Source: Halapricum hydrolyticum (lineage in GTDB: Archaea; Halobacteriota; Halobacteria; Halobacteriales; Haloarculaceae). From it: 64,000 bases of DNA. Location: positions 1 to 64,000 of the forward strand of contig NZ_JAOPKC010000004.1 in NCBI RefSeq assembly GCF_025517535.1, written 5' to 3'. The notes beneath the pieces were generated by a model. The model was not told the origin of the DNA, did no database searches, and saw nothing but the letters and a program-made list of their open reading frames with translations. Below are positions 17,691 through 26,059 of the stretch, piece after piece (within the stretch, counting starts at the first letter, position 1; every line of letters begins with the position of its first letter). A program made the translations under genes and the position numbers.

Positions 17691-18539
17691 TCATCGTTGG
17701 TCTGAATGCTGGTACTCGGTCAGTTCCCCGCTGTCGAAATTACATCGGTGAAGGGTCGCAATCATTCGCTTTGCGATCTTTTCAGTATCGCCCCACTCGA
17801 TCCACGACCGAAGGGCAGTCGTGACGTGTGCCTCGTACTCCTCCAAAACCTCTTCGAGTTCGTGTTCTATAAAGAAGTGTAACGGTTCCCAGACGGGACT
17901 TTCGATCGGGGCGCGTTCGTAATCGAACAACTCAACAAGTTCGGATGCCGGTGCACCTCGGGTGGCATGATGTTCTGAGACTCGGTGGAAGTACAAGTTC
18001 TTGGTATCGTAAAGAGGGAGCCGGGATTCAACGTTTGACTTCACGTATTCGTGGATCAGCTGTTCATACTCGAAGCTGATTGCATTGAACTGATCTGCAA
18101 CTGAACGCCTTGGAACGGGGATTCGGGACTCAATATGAGGTGTGGGCGTATCGGTGACAAACACGTATTGTCCGCCTGTCGCCTCTGTGCCTTCTTTGAA
18201 CAACTCCCATGTGACGTCTGCCTGTGAGATGAACTCTTGTCCCTGATCTTGTTCGTCCTTCGACCGCAGTTGTTTCTCGGTGGCAATATGAGTCAGCGGA
18301 AACGAAACATCGGATAGTGTTATTGCCCCGGGAGAACAATGGCCGTGGTTCACCAACTGAAACTCGCGGGCCCAGAGGTCGTCGTACACGAAGCGCGAGA
18401 CGCCTAACTCCAGAAAGAACGGAATCGTCCTTAGTTGTGCTCGTGCTCTCTGGTCCCGCTTTTCCAACTGTGAATCGTGTATAATAATCGGCGATTCGGT
18501 GGTTCCTAATGCCCGAGCTAATTTCCTATCCTCCGACAC
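17691..18539 (-). CDS. Unknown first gene of the ATPase/helicase operon
   Basis: About 282 aa and not recognised. The protein has a mixed alpha/beta look (PFFLELGVSRFVYDDLWAR near the N terminus, ITLSDVSFPLTHI, GGQYVFVTDTPTPH) and several His residues but no HKD or other clear catalytic motif, so it is not a PLD-type DpdK. No ATG is available upstream. A TATA box at 18561-18570 is placed for leaderless initiation at the GTG at 18539, so I prefer this to the TTG at 18554. It heads the operon and may be a nuclease or target-recognition subunit; that is speculation. Confidence 0.55.
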   Translation of the reverse strand: MSEDRKLARALGTTESPIIIHDSQLEKRDQRARAQLRTIPFFLELGVSRFVYDDLWAREFQLVNHGHCSPGAITLSDVSFPLTHIATEKQLRSKDEQDQGQEFISQADVTWELFKEGTEATGGQYVFVTDTPTPHIESRIPVPRRSVADQFNAISFEYEQLIHEYVKSNVESRLPLYDTKNLYFHRVSEHHATRGAPASELVELFDYERAPIESPVWEPLHFFIEHELEEVLEEYEAHVTTALRSWIEWGDTEKIAKRMIATLHRCNFDSGELTEYQHSDQR

Positions 18540-18560
18540 AATACTCCGAGACAAAGCGGG

Positions 18561-18570
18561 GATATAAAAA
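18561..18570 (-). promoter_or_regulatory. TATA box of the ATPase/helicase operon
   Basis: The minus strand reads TTTTTATATC, centred 27 bp before the GTG at 18539. This supports leaderless transcription of the five-gene operon. The rest of the 18555-18703 gap is AT-rich and holds no gene. Confidence 0.5.
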
Positions 18571-18703
18571 TGTTTGTCCGAATGAATATGCCTGACAATT
18601 CACATCTGAATTATTATAATATGACTAATATAGAATTTCGAGAAGAAATCTAAGATGACTAAACAGGCGGATCCCTTCGCTGGCGGATGCGCTCAGTACT
18701 AAA

Positions 18704-19396
18704 TTAATTGAAAGCAGATCGTTCGGCGTACTCTATCGGATCCCGAGAACCTGCCCTACGGAAAGCTTCCAGACGGAAGGCACAGGAATCGCACGTCCCA
18801 CAGGCAGGTGCTTCGTCCCGGTAACACGACCACGTTATCTCGTATGGGACACCGAGTTCCAACCCACGTTCGGCGATGTCGGTTTTTGACCACTCGACGA
18901 AGGGAGCCACGAGTTCGATCTCAGTATCCGGTTTCGTTCCGACATCGATGACCTGCTGGAAGGCGTCGAAGAACACGGGGCGACAGTCCGGGTATCCTGA
19001 GAAATCCTCGGAGTGAGCCCCAATGAAGACTGCAGAACAATCGTTCGCTTCGGCGTAGGAGACAGCCATTGACAGTAGATTTGCATTCCGGAAAGGGACG
19101 TAGGATGTCGGAATATCATTACTGTCGGGATCAGCGTCCTCAACCTCCATTTCATCGTCGGTCAGACTCGATGCGCCAATTGCGGAGAGGTGTCCCGTCT
19201 CGATGTGCAGGAAGTCTGTTGCATCGACCTCCTCGGCCAGCGCCTTCGCACACTCGTACTCCTTATTCTCTGTCTCTTGTCCATAGGAGGTATGCAGGAA
19301 GTACGGCTCGTAGCCGCGATCCATTGCCTCGTAGACTGCCGTTGCGCTGTCCATACCACCGGAAACCAGAATGACTGCACGTTTGTTGTTACTCAT
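18704..19396 (-). CDS. queC: 7-cyano-7-deazaguanine (preQ0) synthase QueC
   Basis: QueC converts 7-carboxy-7-deazaguanine to preQ0 using ATP and ammonia. This 230-aa protein has the PP-loop SGGMDS at about residues 12-17, the family motif VPFRN near 101, and the C-terminal zinc site (CYRDEAPACGTCDSC near 190-204). Length is normal. It is the last gene of queD-queE-folE-queC and overlaps folE by 8 bp. In most archaea preQ0 feeds archaeosine in tRNA; here the set lies beside a DpdA-type gene, so it probably serves DNA modification. Confidence 0.93.
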   Translation of the reverse strand: MSNNKRAVILVSGGMDSATAVYEAMDRGYEPYFLHTSYGQETENKEYECAKALAEEVDATDFLHIETGHLSAIGASSLTDDEMEVEDADPDSNDIPTSYVPFRNANLLSMAVSYAEANDCSAVFIGAHSEDFSGYPDCRPVFFDAFQQVIDVGTKPDTEIELVAPFVEWSKTDIAERGLELGVPYEITWSCYRDEAPACGTCDSCAFRLEAFRRAGSRDPIEYAERSAFN

Positions 19397-19991
19397 GGGA
19401 ATCTACCGCGGAGCGGAACCGCCGCTGTTCGTTTTCAGTCAGTTCACCAATCGTAGTCTGGGTCGTGGTTTCAGTTGCCGTTTCGACGCCACGCATCGCT
19501 TCACAGAGGTGTGTCGCCGTAATCTCTACCCTGACGGCCTCTGCATCTACTTCGTCCGCCAATCCTTCAGCGATATCTCTCGTTAGCCCTTCCTGTACCG
19601 TCAGCCGACGCGATTGCCACCGGACGTACCGAGCCAGTTTCGAGAGCCCGACGACATCGCTGTTTGGACGGTACGCGATGTTTGCAACACCGTGGTAGGG
19701 AAGTATGTGGTGCTCACAGAGACTGTACACCGGAATCCCGGTCTTGATCACAAGATCGGTCGTTTCGGCTTCGAAGGTGCGCATTTCGGGCTTTTCAGCG
19801 TCCTGCTGGCCCTCGGTGAGCGTCTCGAACGTAGCTGGTACCCGACGTTCCCACGTGTCTTTCAATCCGCCTCTGTCGGGATTTTCACCGACCGCCTCCA
19901 GCAACATCCGAGTCGCACGCTGTGCTTTTTCCCAATCGATACTGCCTGACTCCCCATCCGCGCCGTTCGTGTGGTACTGCTGGCTCGTCAT
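19389..19991 (-). CDS. folE: GTP cyclohydrolase I (type IA)
   Basis: FolE opens GTP to dihydroneopterin triphosphate, the first step to preQ0. The 200-aa protein shows the type IA zinc residues in SLCEHHILPYHG (about 91-102) and in THLCEAMRGVE (about 159-169), plus YVRWQSRRLTVQEGLT. Type IA enzymes are unusual in archaea, which generally use the FolE2/MptA type, so this copy was probably acquired with the island. It overlaps queE by 4 bp and queC by 8 bp. Confidence 0.92.
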   Translation of the reverse strand: MTSQQYHTNGADGESGSIDWEKAQRATRMLLEAVGENPDRGGLKDTWERRVPATFETLTEGQQDAEKPEMRTFEAETTDLVIKTGIPVYSLCEHHILPYHGVANIAYRPNSDVVGLSKLARYVRWQSRRLTVQEGLTRDIAEGLADEVDAEAVRVEITATHLCEAMRGVETATETTTQTTIGELTENEQRRFRSAVDSHE

Positions 19992-20764
19992 GTTCCAGGT
20001 GCGTCGTTCCAGAGATCGACGTGTAATCGCGGTGTGTAGCGATAGCCGTATTCCATTGCTAACTCCGCGACATCGTTTCTCTTCGCGTCCAGTTCCTCTC
20101 GGGTCATCCCTTCTGGCATGAGCAGCACATCCTCGCCGGGGACGGTCGTGTTGGTTGCATCTCGAACCCGCTTGACCAACGATTCGATCTCGACCATATC
20201 GTCGCCTCCAGTCACGACGAACTTCAGTTGACTCTCATATTTATCGACGAGTGCTGTGAGGGCATCCATGTCGATACGACGCTGTTTGTGACGGTCGGCC
20301 CACTCGCCATCGCCCTTCGGGTCACGCTCTGCTGTGGGTGTACTGGAGGCGAGTTTGGGACTGATGCTGGCCAGATCGATCGCCGCATCTCGGTAAATGG
20401 TTCCGTTCGTCTCTACGGTTGTGTGATAGCCATGGTCGGCCAACTCGTCGAGCAATTCCACTGATTCTTCGTGAATCATCGGTTCACCACCCGTGAAGAC
20501 AACGTGGTCGGCTTGATCGTACGATAAAATCTCGTCTACGATGTCTTCGATCGAGAGCCATGCTCCGGTCGGCTCCCACGAAGTGTGATAGGAATCACAG
20601 AACCAACATCGGAGATTGCATCCCGAAGTCCTCACGAATACTGAGGGAATACCAGCGAATTTTCCTTCCCCTTGCAGCGAGCAGAAGAGTTCGTTAATCG
20701 GGAGTCCTTCCTTCTCAGCATCACCCTCGGGGCCGAGTTCATCAACGTTACTGGCAACCGGCAT
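19988..20764 (-). CDS. queE: 7-carboxy-7-deazaguanine synthase QueE (radical SAM)
   Basis: QueE makes 7-carboxy-7-deazaguanine from 6-carboxytetrahydropterin. The 258-aa protein carries the radical-SAM cluster motif CNLRCWFCDS near residues 49-58 (C-x3-C-x2-C), LFCSLQGEG upstream of it, FTGGEP (SAM binding) near 90 and a C-terminal YRYTPRLHVDLW typical of the family. It overlaps queD by one base and folE by 4 bp. The ATG at 20764 is the only start compatible with the N-terminal motif. Confidence 0.93.
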   Translation of the reverse strand: MPVASNVDELGPEGDAEKEGLPINELFCSLQGEGKFAGIPSVFVRTSGCNLRCWFCDSYHTSWEPTGAWLSIEDIVDEILSYDQADHVVFTGGEPMIHEESVELLDELADHGYHTTVETNGTIYRDAAIDLASISPKLASSTPTAERDPKGDGEWADRHKQRRIDMDALTALVDKYESQLKFVVTGGDDMVEIESLVKRVRDATNTTVPGEDVLLMPEGMTREELDAKRNDVAELAMEYGYRYTPRLHVDLWNDAPGT

Positions 20765-21225
20765 TAGTACGCTGCACAGAGCTCCCCGGTCTCTCGGACC
20801 GAGACGGAAACACCGGAGACAGAATCCGGGAACGCCTCTACCATTTGCTCTTCGAGCATGACTGCCATCACCTCCGCTGTCGGCGGATGATCCAGCACGA
20901 CCAGCGCATCGTCGTCACCCGACGCTTCGAACGCGTCGATGAGTGGGTCACCGTCCTCAACGAGAAACATGTGATCCCACTTGTCAATGACGTCGGTCAC
21001 ATCGCCCTTATCGACGATCCATCCCTCTTCCGAGAGGGTGCCTGTCACCTTGACGGTAATCTGGTAGTTGTGTCCGTGTGGACGCGAACACTTCCCGTCG
21101 TGGTGGAGAATTCGGTGGCCCGCGCTGATCCGAATCGGTTTCTCATCTCCGATACGAAGAACTCTCTCCCCGGCTTTTTCCGATAAAGTGCTATTTTGGC
21201 CTTCTCCGAGAGCACTTTGAGGCAT
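20764..21225 (-). CDS. queD: 6-carboxy-5,6,7,8-tetrahydropterin synthase QueD
   Basis: QueD turns dihydroneopterin triphosphate into 6-carboxytetrahydropterin. The 153-aa protein has the zinc ligands in ISAGHR and RPHGHNY and the active-site Cys in DGKCSRP, then DVTDVIDKWDHMFL and a C-terminal Glu in VRETG. It is the first gene of the minus-strand preQ0 operon, with a TATA element placed for leaderless initiation at this ATG. Confidence 0.93.
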   Translation of the reverse strand: MPQSALGEGQNSTLSEKAGERVLRIGDEKPIRISAGHRILHHDGKCSRPHGHNYQITVKVTGTLSEEGWIVDKGDVTDVIDKWDHMFLVEDGDPLIDAFEASGDDDALVVLDHPPTAEVMAVMLEEQMVEAFPDSVSGVSVSVRETGELCAAY

Positions 21226-21243
21226 ACCTGAAGAATATTGGGG

Positions 21244-21255
21244 TAATATATAAAT
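21244..21255 (-). promoter_or_regulatory. TATA box of the queD-queE-folE-queC operon
   Basis: The minus strand reads ATTTATATATTA, centred about 25 bp before the queD ATG, a strong haloarchaeal leaderless promoter. Confidence 0.6.
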
Positions 21256-21358
21256 CTAACTCTCAGTGCCCTCCGACTCCAACGTGATCTGCTATCTCAG
21301 TTGGATCTGCTCTTTATTAGGGGAATAAAATGAGAAGAGGTCGCGGCGCGCTGGACTG

Positions 21359-21634
21359 TTACTCACAGTAGCAACGTACCGGCCCGTGATTGAATTCGTC
21401 CTCTTCAGCATCGATTTCACAGATGAACGTCTCACCGACGGGGTACATGATGAATCGATCCTCTTCAACGTTTTCGACACGCGCGATATCTTCGACATTC
21501 CAGTCGGCATCCTCGACACCGTTCCAGGTGTAGTAGTCGTCTTCTCCCTTGACTGCGAAGTCCAGAGTCCCGCTTCCACTACCGAGGATGTGTTCGACAT
21601 CGCGGAAGACAGTCTTCTGTGAGATGACAGCCAT
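21359..21634 (-). CDS. Small acidic protein, function unknown
   Basis: A 91-aa acidic protein with no known motif (EDDYYTWNGVEDADWNVEDI, ending CYCE). The ATG at 21634 is preferred to a TTG further upstream. It lies between queD and the divergent DpdA-type gene. An acidic, compact product could be a small partner or a DNA mimic, but nothing in the sequence shows this. Confidence 0.45.
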   Translation of the reverse strand: MAVISQKTVFRDVEHILGSGSGTLDFAVKGEDDYYTWNGVEDADWNVEDIARVENVEEDRFIMYPVGETFICEIDAEEDEFNHGPVRCYCE

Positions 21635-21746
21635 GGTTACTCTATGGGCCACCCAGCTCAAATGTGTGTGGGTTATTCACCAAACCAGGACGTCCAGCAA
21701 CCTTCATATGGAAAAGGCCAGTAGCAGTTGGTGGTGAATATCTTAC

Positions 21747-23945
21747 GTGCGATTCTATGTCCCTGAGTGGGATGACAACGTTGATGCGGACTACGATTTC
21801 GTACATGATGAGCACTCTTCTCTGGATCCAAGTAAGCGGAATCTCTCGTACATCTGGGACATCTTCGACCGAGAAACGACACCCATTGACGGAGTTCTCA
21901 TCTCGCGTGAACAGGTAGAAGATACACCCTCGAAGTTCGACCGAATCACGCAAAGCGGTGTTTACGATGCTCCGGTGTTAGACATTCCAGAGTGGTTGCC
22001 TACCATTAGCGACTGTGGCGCATGGGGATACAAGTCGCTCCCTTTCCCTCCGTATGGGAACGAGGGAATGTTAGAGTTCTACGAAGAACTCGACGTGACG
22101 GTCGGGGTCACTATCGACCACCTCGTTCTGGGAAGCGGCCACACTGCGAGGCTGTACCTTGACGAACGTGCGTTTCCCAAGGGGTTCACGAAGTCCGATA
22201 TCCCAGATGAAGTTTCGGACGAAGTCGATGTGATGATCGACAAGTGGCCATCGAAATGGCCTGACTACGTCGGGAACTATGAGCCCTCGATCTGTGGTAC
22301 TGAAGACGTGATGACGTTCGACCCGGCCATTTTCGACCAACCACTTCCAGCCCTTCTCTCGGATCTCGAAGCACATCCACACGCCGTTTATCGAGATGAT
22401 GATATGGCCTTCCGGTACGACTTGACATTGACCAACGCCCGCGAAATGAAGGATCTCTATGACGAGGGCGACTATTCGTTCCGGATTATGGTGGCCATAC
22501 AGGGGTGGAACGCCCGCTCGTATGCTGAAGCCGCCGAACGCGTTCTCGGTATGGGCTACCAGTACCTTGGAATCGGTGGCGTCGCGGGGAGCCCAGAAGA
22601 AGCGGTCAAAGACTACGTCACGACGATTGGCAACTCGGTGAAGGAGTTCGAACGTGACCACGATACCCGAGTCGATACGCACGTCTTCGGGTTCGCCAAG
22701 ACTGGAGCGTTCGACACCATCGGGAGGAGTGGGATGACCAGTTTCGACAGCGCCAGCATGCTTCGGGCCGCCTGGACTGGAGGTGACAACTACCATCTGG
22801 ACAGCGATCAACGGTACGACGCTTTCCGGGTCAGATACCCACCCAACACAGCGACTCTCCGACAGGCCGTCGAAAGGTCTCTGCGCGCTCAGGAGATACT
22901 TCACGCGCTCCGGGCTTTCGACGCGGATCAATCGATTTCACAGGCTTTAGCTGACTGGTATCGAGAAGCGGAAAAGACGCTTGAGAACCTCGAATCGTAT
23001 CTGCGAGAACACCGCCATGATGACCAGTACGACAGCTCGACCCTTCGTCCCATCAAGCAGGCGTTTCGTGACGACTACCAGTACGGCCACAAAGTGTGTG
23101 CGAACTTCAGCGGGAAGTTCCGGGGACAGTTAGCCAAACTTCTTCGGCGGGACAGTCACGACGACCCACTGCTGTTCGAAGAGTACCAAGAGCTGCTTTC
23201 CCCAGTTCAAGACGTATTCGACGACTGGGAACCGACAAAAATAGAAGAGATTGAACAGCGTGAGGATCGCTCCGGTGAACACGGAACCTTCGACCAACTT
23301 TGGGTCCTCGTCGCCAACTATACTGCACACGTCGGTGACGAGGGTCATCGAGATGCATACGAGGAGCTTCTTCGACGCGAACCATGGACCGAGTGTGATT
23401 GCCGAATTTGCCAGGAATACGGTATCGAGGTAGCAATCTTCCGTGGGAATAACCGCAACAGGCGACGTGGATTTCACAACACACGACGGTTTTACGACGA
23501 GTTCGAACGCGACCTTCCAAAGATGGCTATCTTGACACGAGGGGGGACATCCCTCTCAATGGGCGAGACTGTCGAGGAATTCCTCTGCGACAAGCGGAAA
23601 GCATTCTGGAAGCAGGTTCACGATCTCCCAGTGACCGAAGTCGGGGCTGTTACAGCTAATGGGGTTCATGAGTGGTGGGAGGACGCTCCACGAACGATTT
23701 CGTTTGCCCCTCAACCCATGCAGGAGGCTCTCGGGGAGTTCGCACTTCGATATCAAGAGTTATTCATCGACGGGGATAATTGGATGCCTGAGGAGGAACT
23801 CTTGGACGCGATACAGGCTGCTGGTTGTGAGGTGCACGTCGTAGATAATCCAGCAGACCTTCGCAGCACCGTTCTTGAACGCCTCGGCTATGGATCGGAT
23901 TTTGTGCCAAACTCGCTGCTTCAATCCGGACTCACAGAGTACTGA
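21747..23945 (+). CDS. dpdA: DpdA-type DNA-guanine transglycosylase with C-terminal extension
   Basis: A 732-aa protein of the tRNA-guanine transglycosylase (TGT) fold. TGT-like landmarks are present: ISDCGAW with Asp89, TIDHLVL with Asp124, the AIQGW and YLGIGG stretch (Gln252), FGFAKTG, TSFDSASML with Asp334 as likely nucleophile, and a zinc site C550-x-C552-x2-C555 with His577. In the Dpd system DpdA swaps guanine in DNA for preQ0. The Gln-Gly-Trp and MGYQYLGIGG pattern is more like DpdA than like tRNA TGTs. A helical linker (about 375-545) separates the barrel from the zinc site and makes the protein longer than usual. The start is GTG. A YaaA-like gene follows 2 bp later and the preQ0 operon is divergent on the left. 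Confidence 0.75.
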   Translation: MRFYVPEWDDNVDADYDFVHDEHSSLDPSKRNLSYIWDIFDRETTPIDGVLISREQVEDTPSKFDRITQSGVYDAPVLDIPEWLPTISDCGAWGYKSLPFPPYGNEGMLEFYEELDVTVGVTIDHLVLGSGHTARLYLDERAFPKGFTKSDIPDEVSDEVDVMIDKWPSKWPDYVGNYEPSICGTEDVMTFDPAIFDQPLPALLSDLEAHPHAVYRDDDMAFRYDLTLTNAREMKDLYDEGDYSFRIMVAIQGWNARSYAEAAERVLGMGYQYLGIGGVAGSPEEAVKDYVTTIGNSVKEFERDHDTRVDTHVFGFAKTGAFDTIGRSGMTSFDSASMLRAAWTGGDNYHLDSDQRYDAFRVRYPPNTATLRQAVERSLRAQEILHALRAFDADQSISQALADWYREAEKTLENLESYLREHRHDDQYDSSTLRPIKQAFRDDYQYGHKVCANFSGKFRGQLAKLLRRDSHDDPLLFEEYQELLSPVQDVFDDWEPTKIEEIEQREDRSGEHGTFDQLWVLVANYTAHVGDEGHRDAYEELLRREPWTECDCRICQEYGIEVAIFRGNNRNRRRGFHNTRRFYDEFERDLPKMAILTRGGTSLSMGETVEEFLCDKRKAFWKQVHDLPVTEVGAVTANGVHEWWEDAPRTISFAPQPMQEALGEFALRYQELFIDGDNWMPEEELLDAIQAAGCEVHVVDNPADLRSTVLERLGYGSDFVPNSLLQSGLTEY

Positions 23946-23947
23946 CC

Positions 23948-24661
23948 ATGCGTATACTCATCGTAGACCAATGTTCAAGCGCGAAGAAGACGAGCGAGCG
24001 AAACGAACCGCTCGACAGGGAGACTATCGATTCAACGTCTTGCGTGGAACTGGTCAGCAAGGAAGGCGTGGAATCTTATCGTGCTGAAGAATTGTACCAA
24101 GGCCGCCAGCAGAAGCGAATCACGGAGGCCAAACAGATACTCGAACAGGCCAGTGACGATGTCGGTCGAGTCTTTATTAGCGCCGGTTTCGGCGTCGTTG
24201 ATGGGAGTGACGAACTCCCTCTCTACGATGTCACGTTCGCAGATATGAATTCCACTGAAATCGACGAGCGCGCCGAAAAATTGGGCATCCAGGAGGATCT
24301 ACATGACATAATCGTCGGCGGAGAATACGACATCATTTTCTTTGCCCTTGGAGGTGACTACTATCGTAGTGCGGGGTTAGATAAAATTCTCCCCGATGTA
24401 TCCGAAGAGACCTATGTCGTGTTCTTCAACCGCGAGGACTTCGAAGAAGAGTACAACAACGGACTCTCAATACCTGCACGCACCTCTCAGGCGAAGGCAT
24501 ATGGAACGATTGTTATCGCGTTGAAGGGAGAATACCTTCGCAATTTCGCTTCTCACAGAGCAGCAGGAAAGGATGTTGAAGGGGTGGATGATATCAAGGA
24601 CTTCTGCGAACAGGAAGCTAGTCCCCAGTCTGGCTTAGACGATTACTCTTCGAGTAATTGA
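23948..24661 (+). CDS. YaaA/DUF6884-like protein, possible base-finishing enzyme (DpdC-like role)
   Basis: A 237-aa protein with the pattern of the YaaA (DUF328)/DUF6884 superfamily: N-terminal LIVDQCSSAKK, then YRAEELYQGRQQKR, then FISAGFGVVDGSDELPLYD near residues 75-93, and a later FFALGGDYYR. Such proteins bind DNA or act on modified bases. In the bacterial system DpdC converts DNA preQ0 to the amide form, and a YaaA-like fold for this step is possible. It starts 2 bp after the dpdA stop, so it is in the same operon. The DpdC link is inference from position and fold. Confidence 0.6.
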   Translation: MRILIVDQCSSAKKTSERNEPLDRETIDSTSCVELVSKEGVESYRAEELYQGRQQKRITEAKQILEQASDDVGRVFISAGFGVVDGSDELPLYDVTFADMNSTEIDERAEKLGIQEDLHDIIVGGEYDIIFFALGGDYYRSAGLDKILPDVSEETYVVFFNREDFEEEYNNGLSIPARTSQAKAYGTIVIALKGEYLRNFASHRAAGKDVEGVDDIKDFCEQEASPQSGLDDYSSSN

Positions 24662-24915
24662 GATATTTGGTCAACCAGTGCAATGAGTTCTCGACCATCC
24701 GCGGTAATCGTGTATCGGACGTCTTTCGGTCCCCGTTCCTGACGACTCAACAATCCGGCAGATGCCAGTTCCTGAAGCCGTTTGACGACCACGTCACTTG
24801 AGGTTTCGAATTCTGCTTCGATCTGACTGTAGTTCTGCGTCCCTTCCTTGAAGAGGAATCGAAGGACTTCCAGGGCCCATTTGCGACACAACACCTCTCG
24901 GATGTCGTCGGGCAT
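24643..24915 (-). CDS. HxlR-type winged-helix regulator
   Basis: A 90-aa transcription factor of the HxlR/DUF24 kind: MPDDIREVLCRKWALEVLRF leads into NYSQIEAEF, SSDVVVKRLQELASAGLLSR (recognition helix) and a wing KDVRYTITADGREL. Its 3' end overlaps the YaaA-like gene by 19 bp on the other strand. The ATG at 24915 fits a TATA box at 24938-24949; a GTG at 24960 is an alternative. A palindrome at 24968-24985 in the divergent promoter region is its likely operator, so it may control the second-TGT operon and itself. Confidence 0.75.
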   Translation of the reverse strand: MPDDIREVLCRKWALEVLRFLFKEGTQNYSQIEAEFETSSDVVVKRLQELASAGLLSRQERGPKDVRYTITADGRELIALVDQISQLLEE

Positions 24916-24937
24916 CTGCCGTTGCACAAGCAGAGGA

Positions 24938-24949
24938 ATGATATACAAC
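24938..24949 (-). promoter_or_regulatory. TATA box of the HxlR-type regulator gene
   Basis: The minus strand reads GTTGTATATCAT, centred about 28 bp before the ATG at 24915. Confidence 0.45.
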
Positions 24950-24967
24950 CATCGTTCCACTCCGATT

Positions 24968-24985
24968 ACTTGGTTTCAACCAAGT
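24968..24985. promoter_or_regulatory. Palindromic operator between regulator and second-TGT operon
   Basis: ACTTGGTT-TC-AACCAAGT: 8-bp perfect inverted arms around a 2-bp centre. It abuts the TATA box (24985-24993) of the operon that starts at 25024, so a bound dimer would block that promoter. The adjacent HxlR-type protein is the natural candidate to bind it. Confidence 0.6.
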
Positions 24986-24993
24986 CTTTATTA
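24985..24993 (+). promoter_or_regulatory. TATA box of the second-TGT operon
   Basis: TCTTTATTA lies about 35 bp before the ATG at 25024 and touches the palindromic operator. Confidence 0.45.
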
Positions 24994-25023
24994 CCCAGCC
25001 CAGCTAATCGGAGCGCGCCGCAG

Positions 25024-26058
25024 ATGCTGTATCGACAACGAACGCTGGAAACCCCCAGCGGACCATTACGAACCCCGACGCTTTTCCCGGTGCGGAATAT
25101 CGGGAAGCGGTCGTCCGACAATACACCGGAATACGCGGACTCGATTCCGGATCTGGGTGTTGCGATGGTCAACGCTAGGGCGATTCGGCAACGACAACCC
25201 CAGTGGAACCGAATTCAAGAGGGAGTAACACTTCGAGAGGAGATGTGTGTTCCCGAGGATACTATTGTGTTCGCCGACAGCGGTGGGTTCGACTTTAGCG
25301 ATGACGAAGTGGACACCACCCCAAAACGGACGCTCGAAACCCAGCGAGAGATTGGTGCCGATCTCTTGGGAACCGTTGATATCCCGCTGTTGCGAGAGAA
25401 TCGAGACTCCGAAAATCAACGTCGAGTGAAACAGAGCACGCAATATGCTCTCCAGGCGAGTAATGCGCACGAGGGAGAGGGATTACTCATCGGAAGTGTG
25501 CACGGTCACGACCCCGAAACGATCCGGAACACACTGCAGTACCTCGAACGGCACGGTGACTTCGATGGGTACGCGCTCGGAAGTATGGTCCCTATCCGGA
25601 CCGACTACAAAAAGGTAACAAAGTTGATAATTTCTGCACGACAGGCGACCGATAAGCACCTCCACGTTTATGGACTCGGAGGAATCGTCTATCAACCGCT
25701 GCTCCTGTATTTGGGAGTCGATAGCTTCGATTCTTCAGCGTTCATTCGGAGTGCCGGAAACAGGAACTACCTACTCCCGGGATTCGGTGGACAGGAACTC
25801 CACACCATCGAGGACCTGGAGTACCTTCCTTGCTCGTGTCCGGTCTGTCGTGATCAGACCCTCGACGAAATACGGAAAGACCGGGATCAACTCACAAAAC
25901 ACAATCTGTGGTCGCTGGCGATGGAACTCCGACGGTTCAGATATATGATCGCGGCGGGCGAAGACATCGAAGCTTATCTCGACCTCCGTTTCCGCGGCAA
26001 CGAGGTAACCTATCGGGCCTTTAAGCAGGCAAAGCAACAGGTTCGGAGGTTGACTTGA
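25024..26058 (+). CDS. Second TGT-fold protein, putative DNA-guanine transglycosylase
   Basis: A 344-aa single-barrel TGT-like protein. Landmarks: ADSGGFD with Asp85 (TGTs have DSGGFQ), TVDIP with Asp119, SVHGHD where tRNA TGTs have a Gln-Gly stretch, YALGSMVP, VDSFDSSAF with Asp236 as likely nucleophile, and zinc ligands C270-x-C272-x2-C275 and His293. It lacks PUA or other RNA-binding domains of archaeal ArcTGT (about 500 aa or more), which argues for a DNA substrate or a partner role. ATG at 25024 is preferred over codons further upstream because the region before it holds the operator and TATA box. It heads an operon with a winged-helix protein and an ATPase. Confidence 0.7.
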   Translation: MLYRQRTLETPSGPLRTPTLFPVRNIGKRSSDNTPEYADSIPDLGVAMVNARAIRQRQPQWNRIQEGVTLREEMCVPEDTIVFADSGGFDFSDDEVDTTPKRTLETQREIGADLLGTVDIPLLRENRDSENQRRVKQSTQYALQASNAHEGEGLLIGSVHGHDPETIRNTLQYLERHGDFDGYALGSMVPIRTDYKKVTKLIISARQATDKHLHVYGLGGIVYQPLLLYLGVDSFDSSAFIRSAGNRNYLLPGFGGQELHTIEDLEYLPCSCPVCRDQTLDEIRKDRDQLTKHNLWSLAMELRRFRYMIAAGEDIEAYLDLRFRGNEVTYRAFKQAKQQVRRLT

Positions 26059-26059
26059 C

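Noticed and set aside
17691..18539. PLD-type DpdK
   Set aside because: No HxK-x4-D motif is present in the protein.
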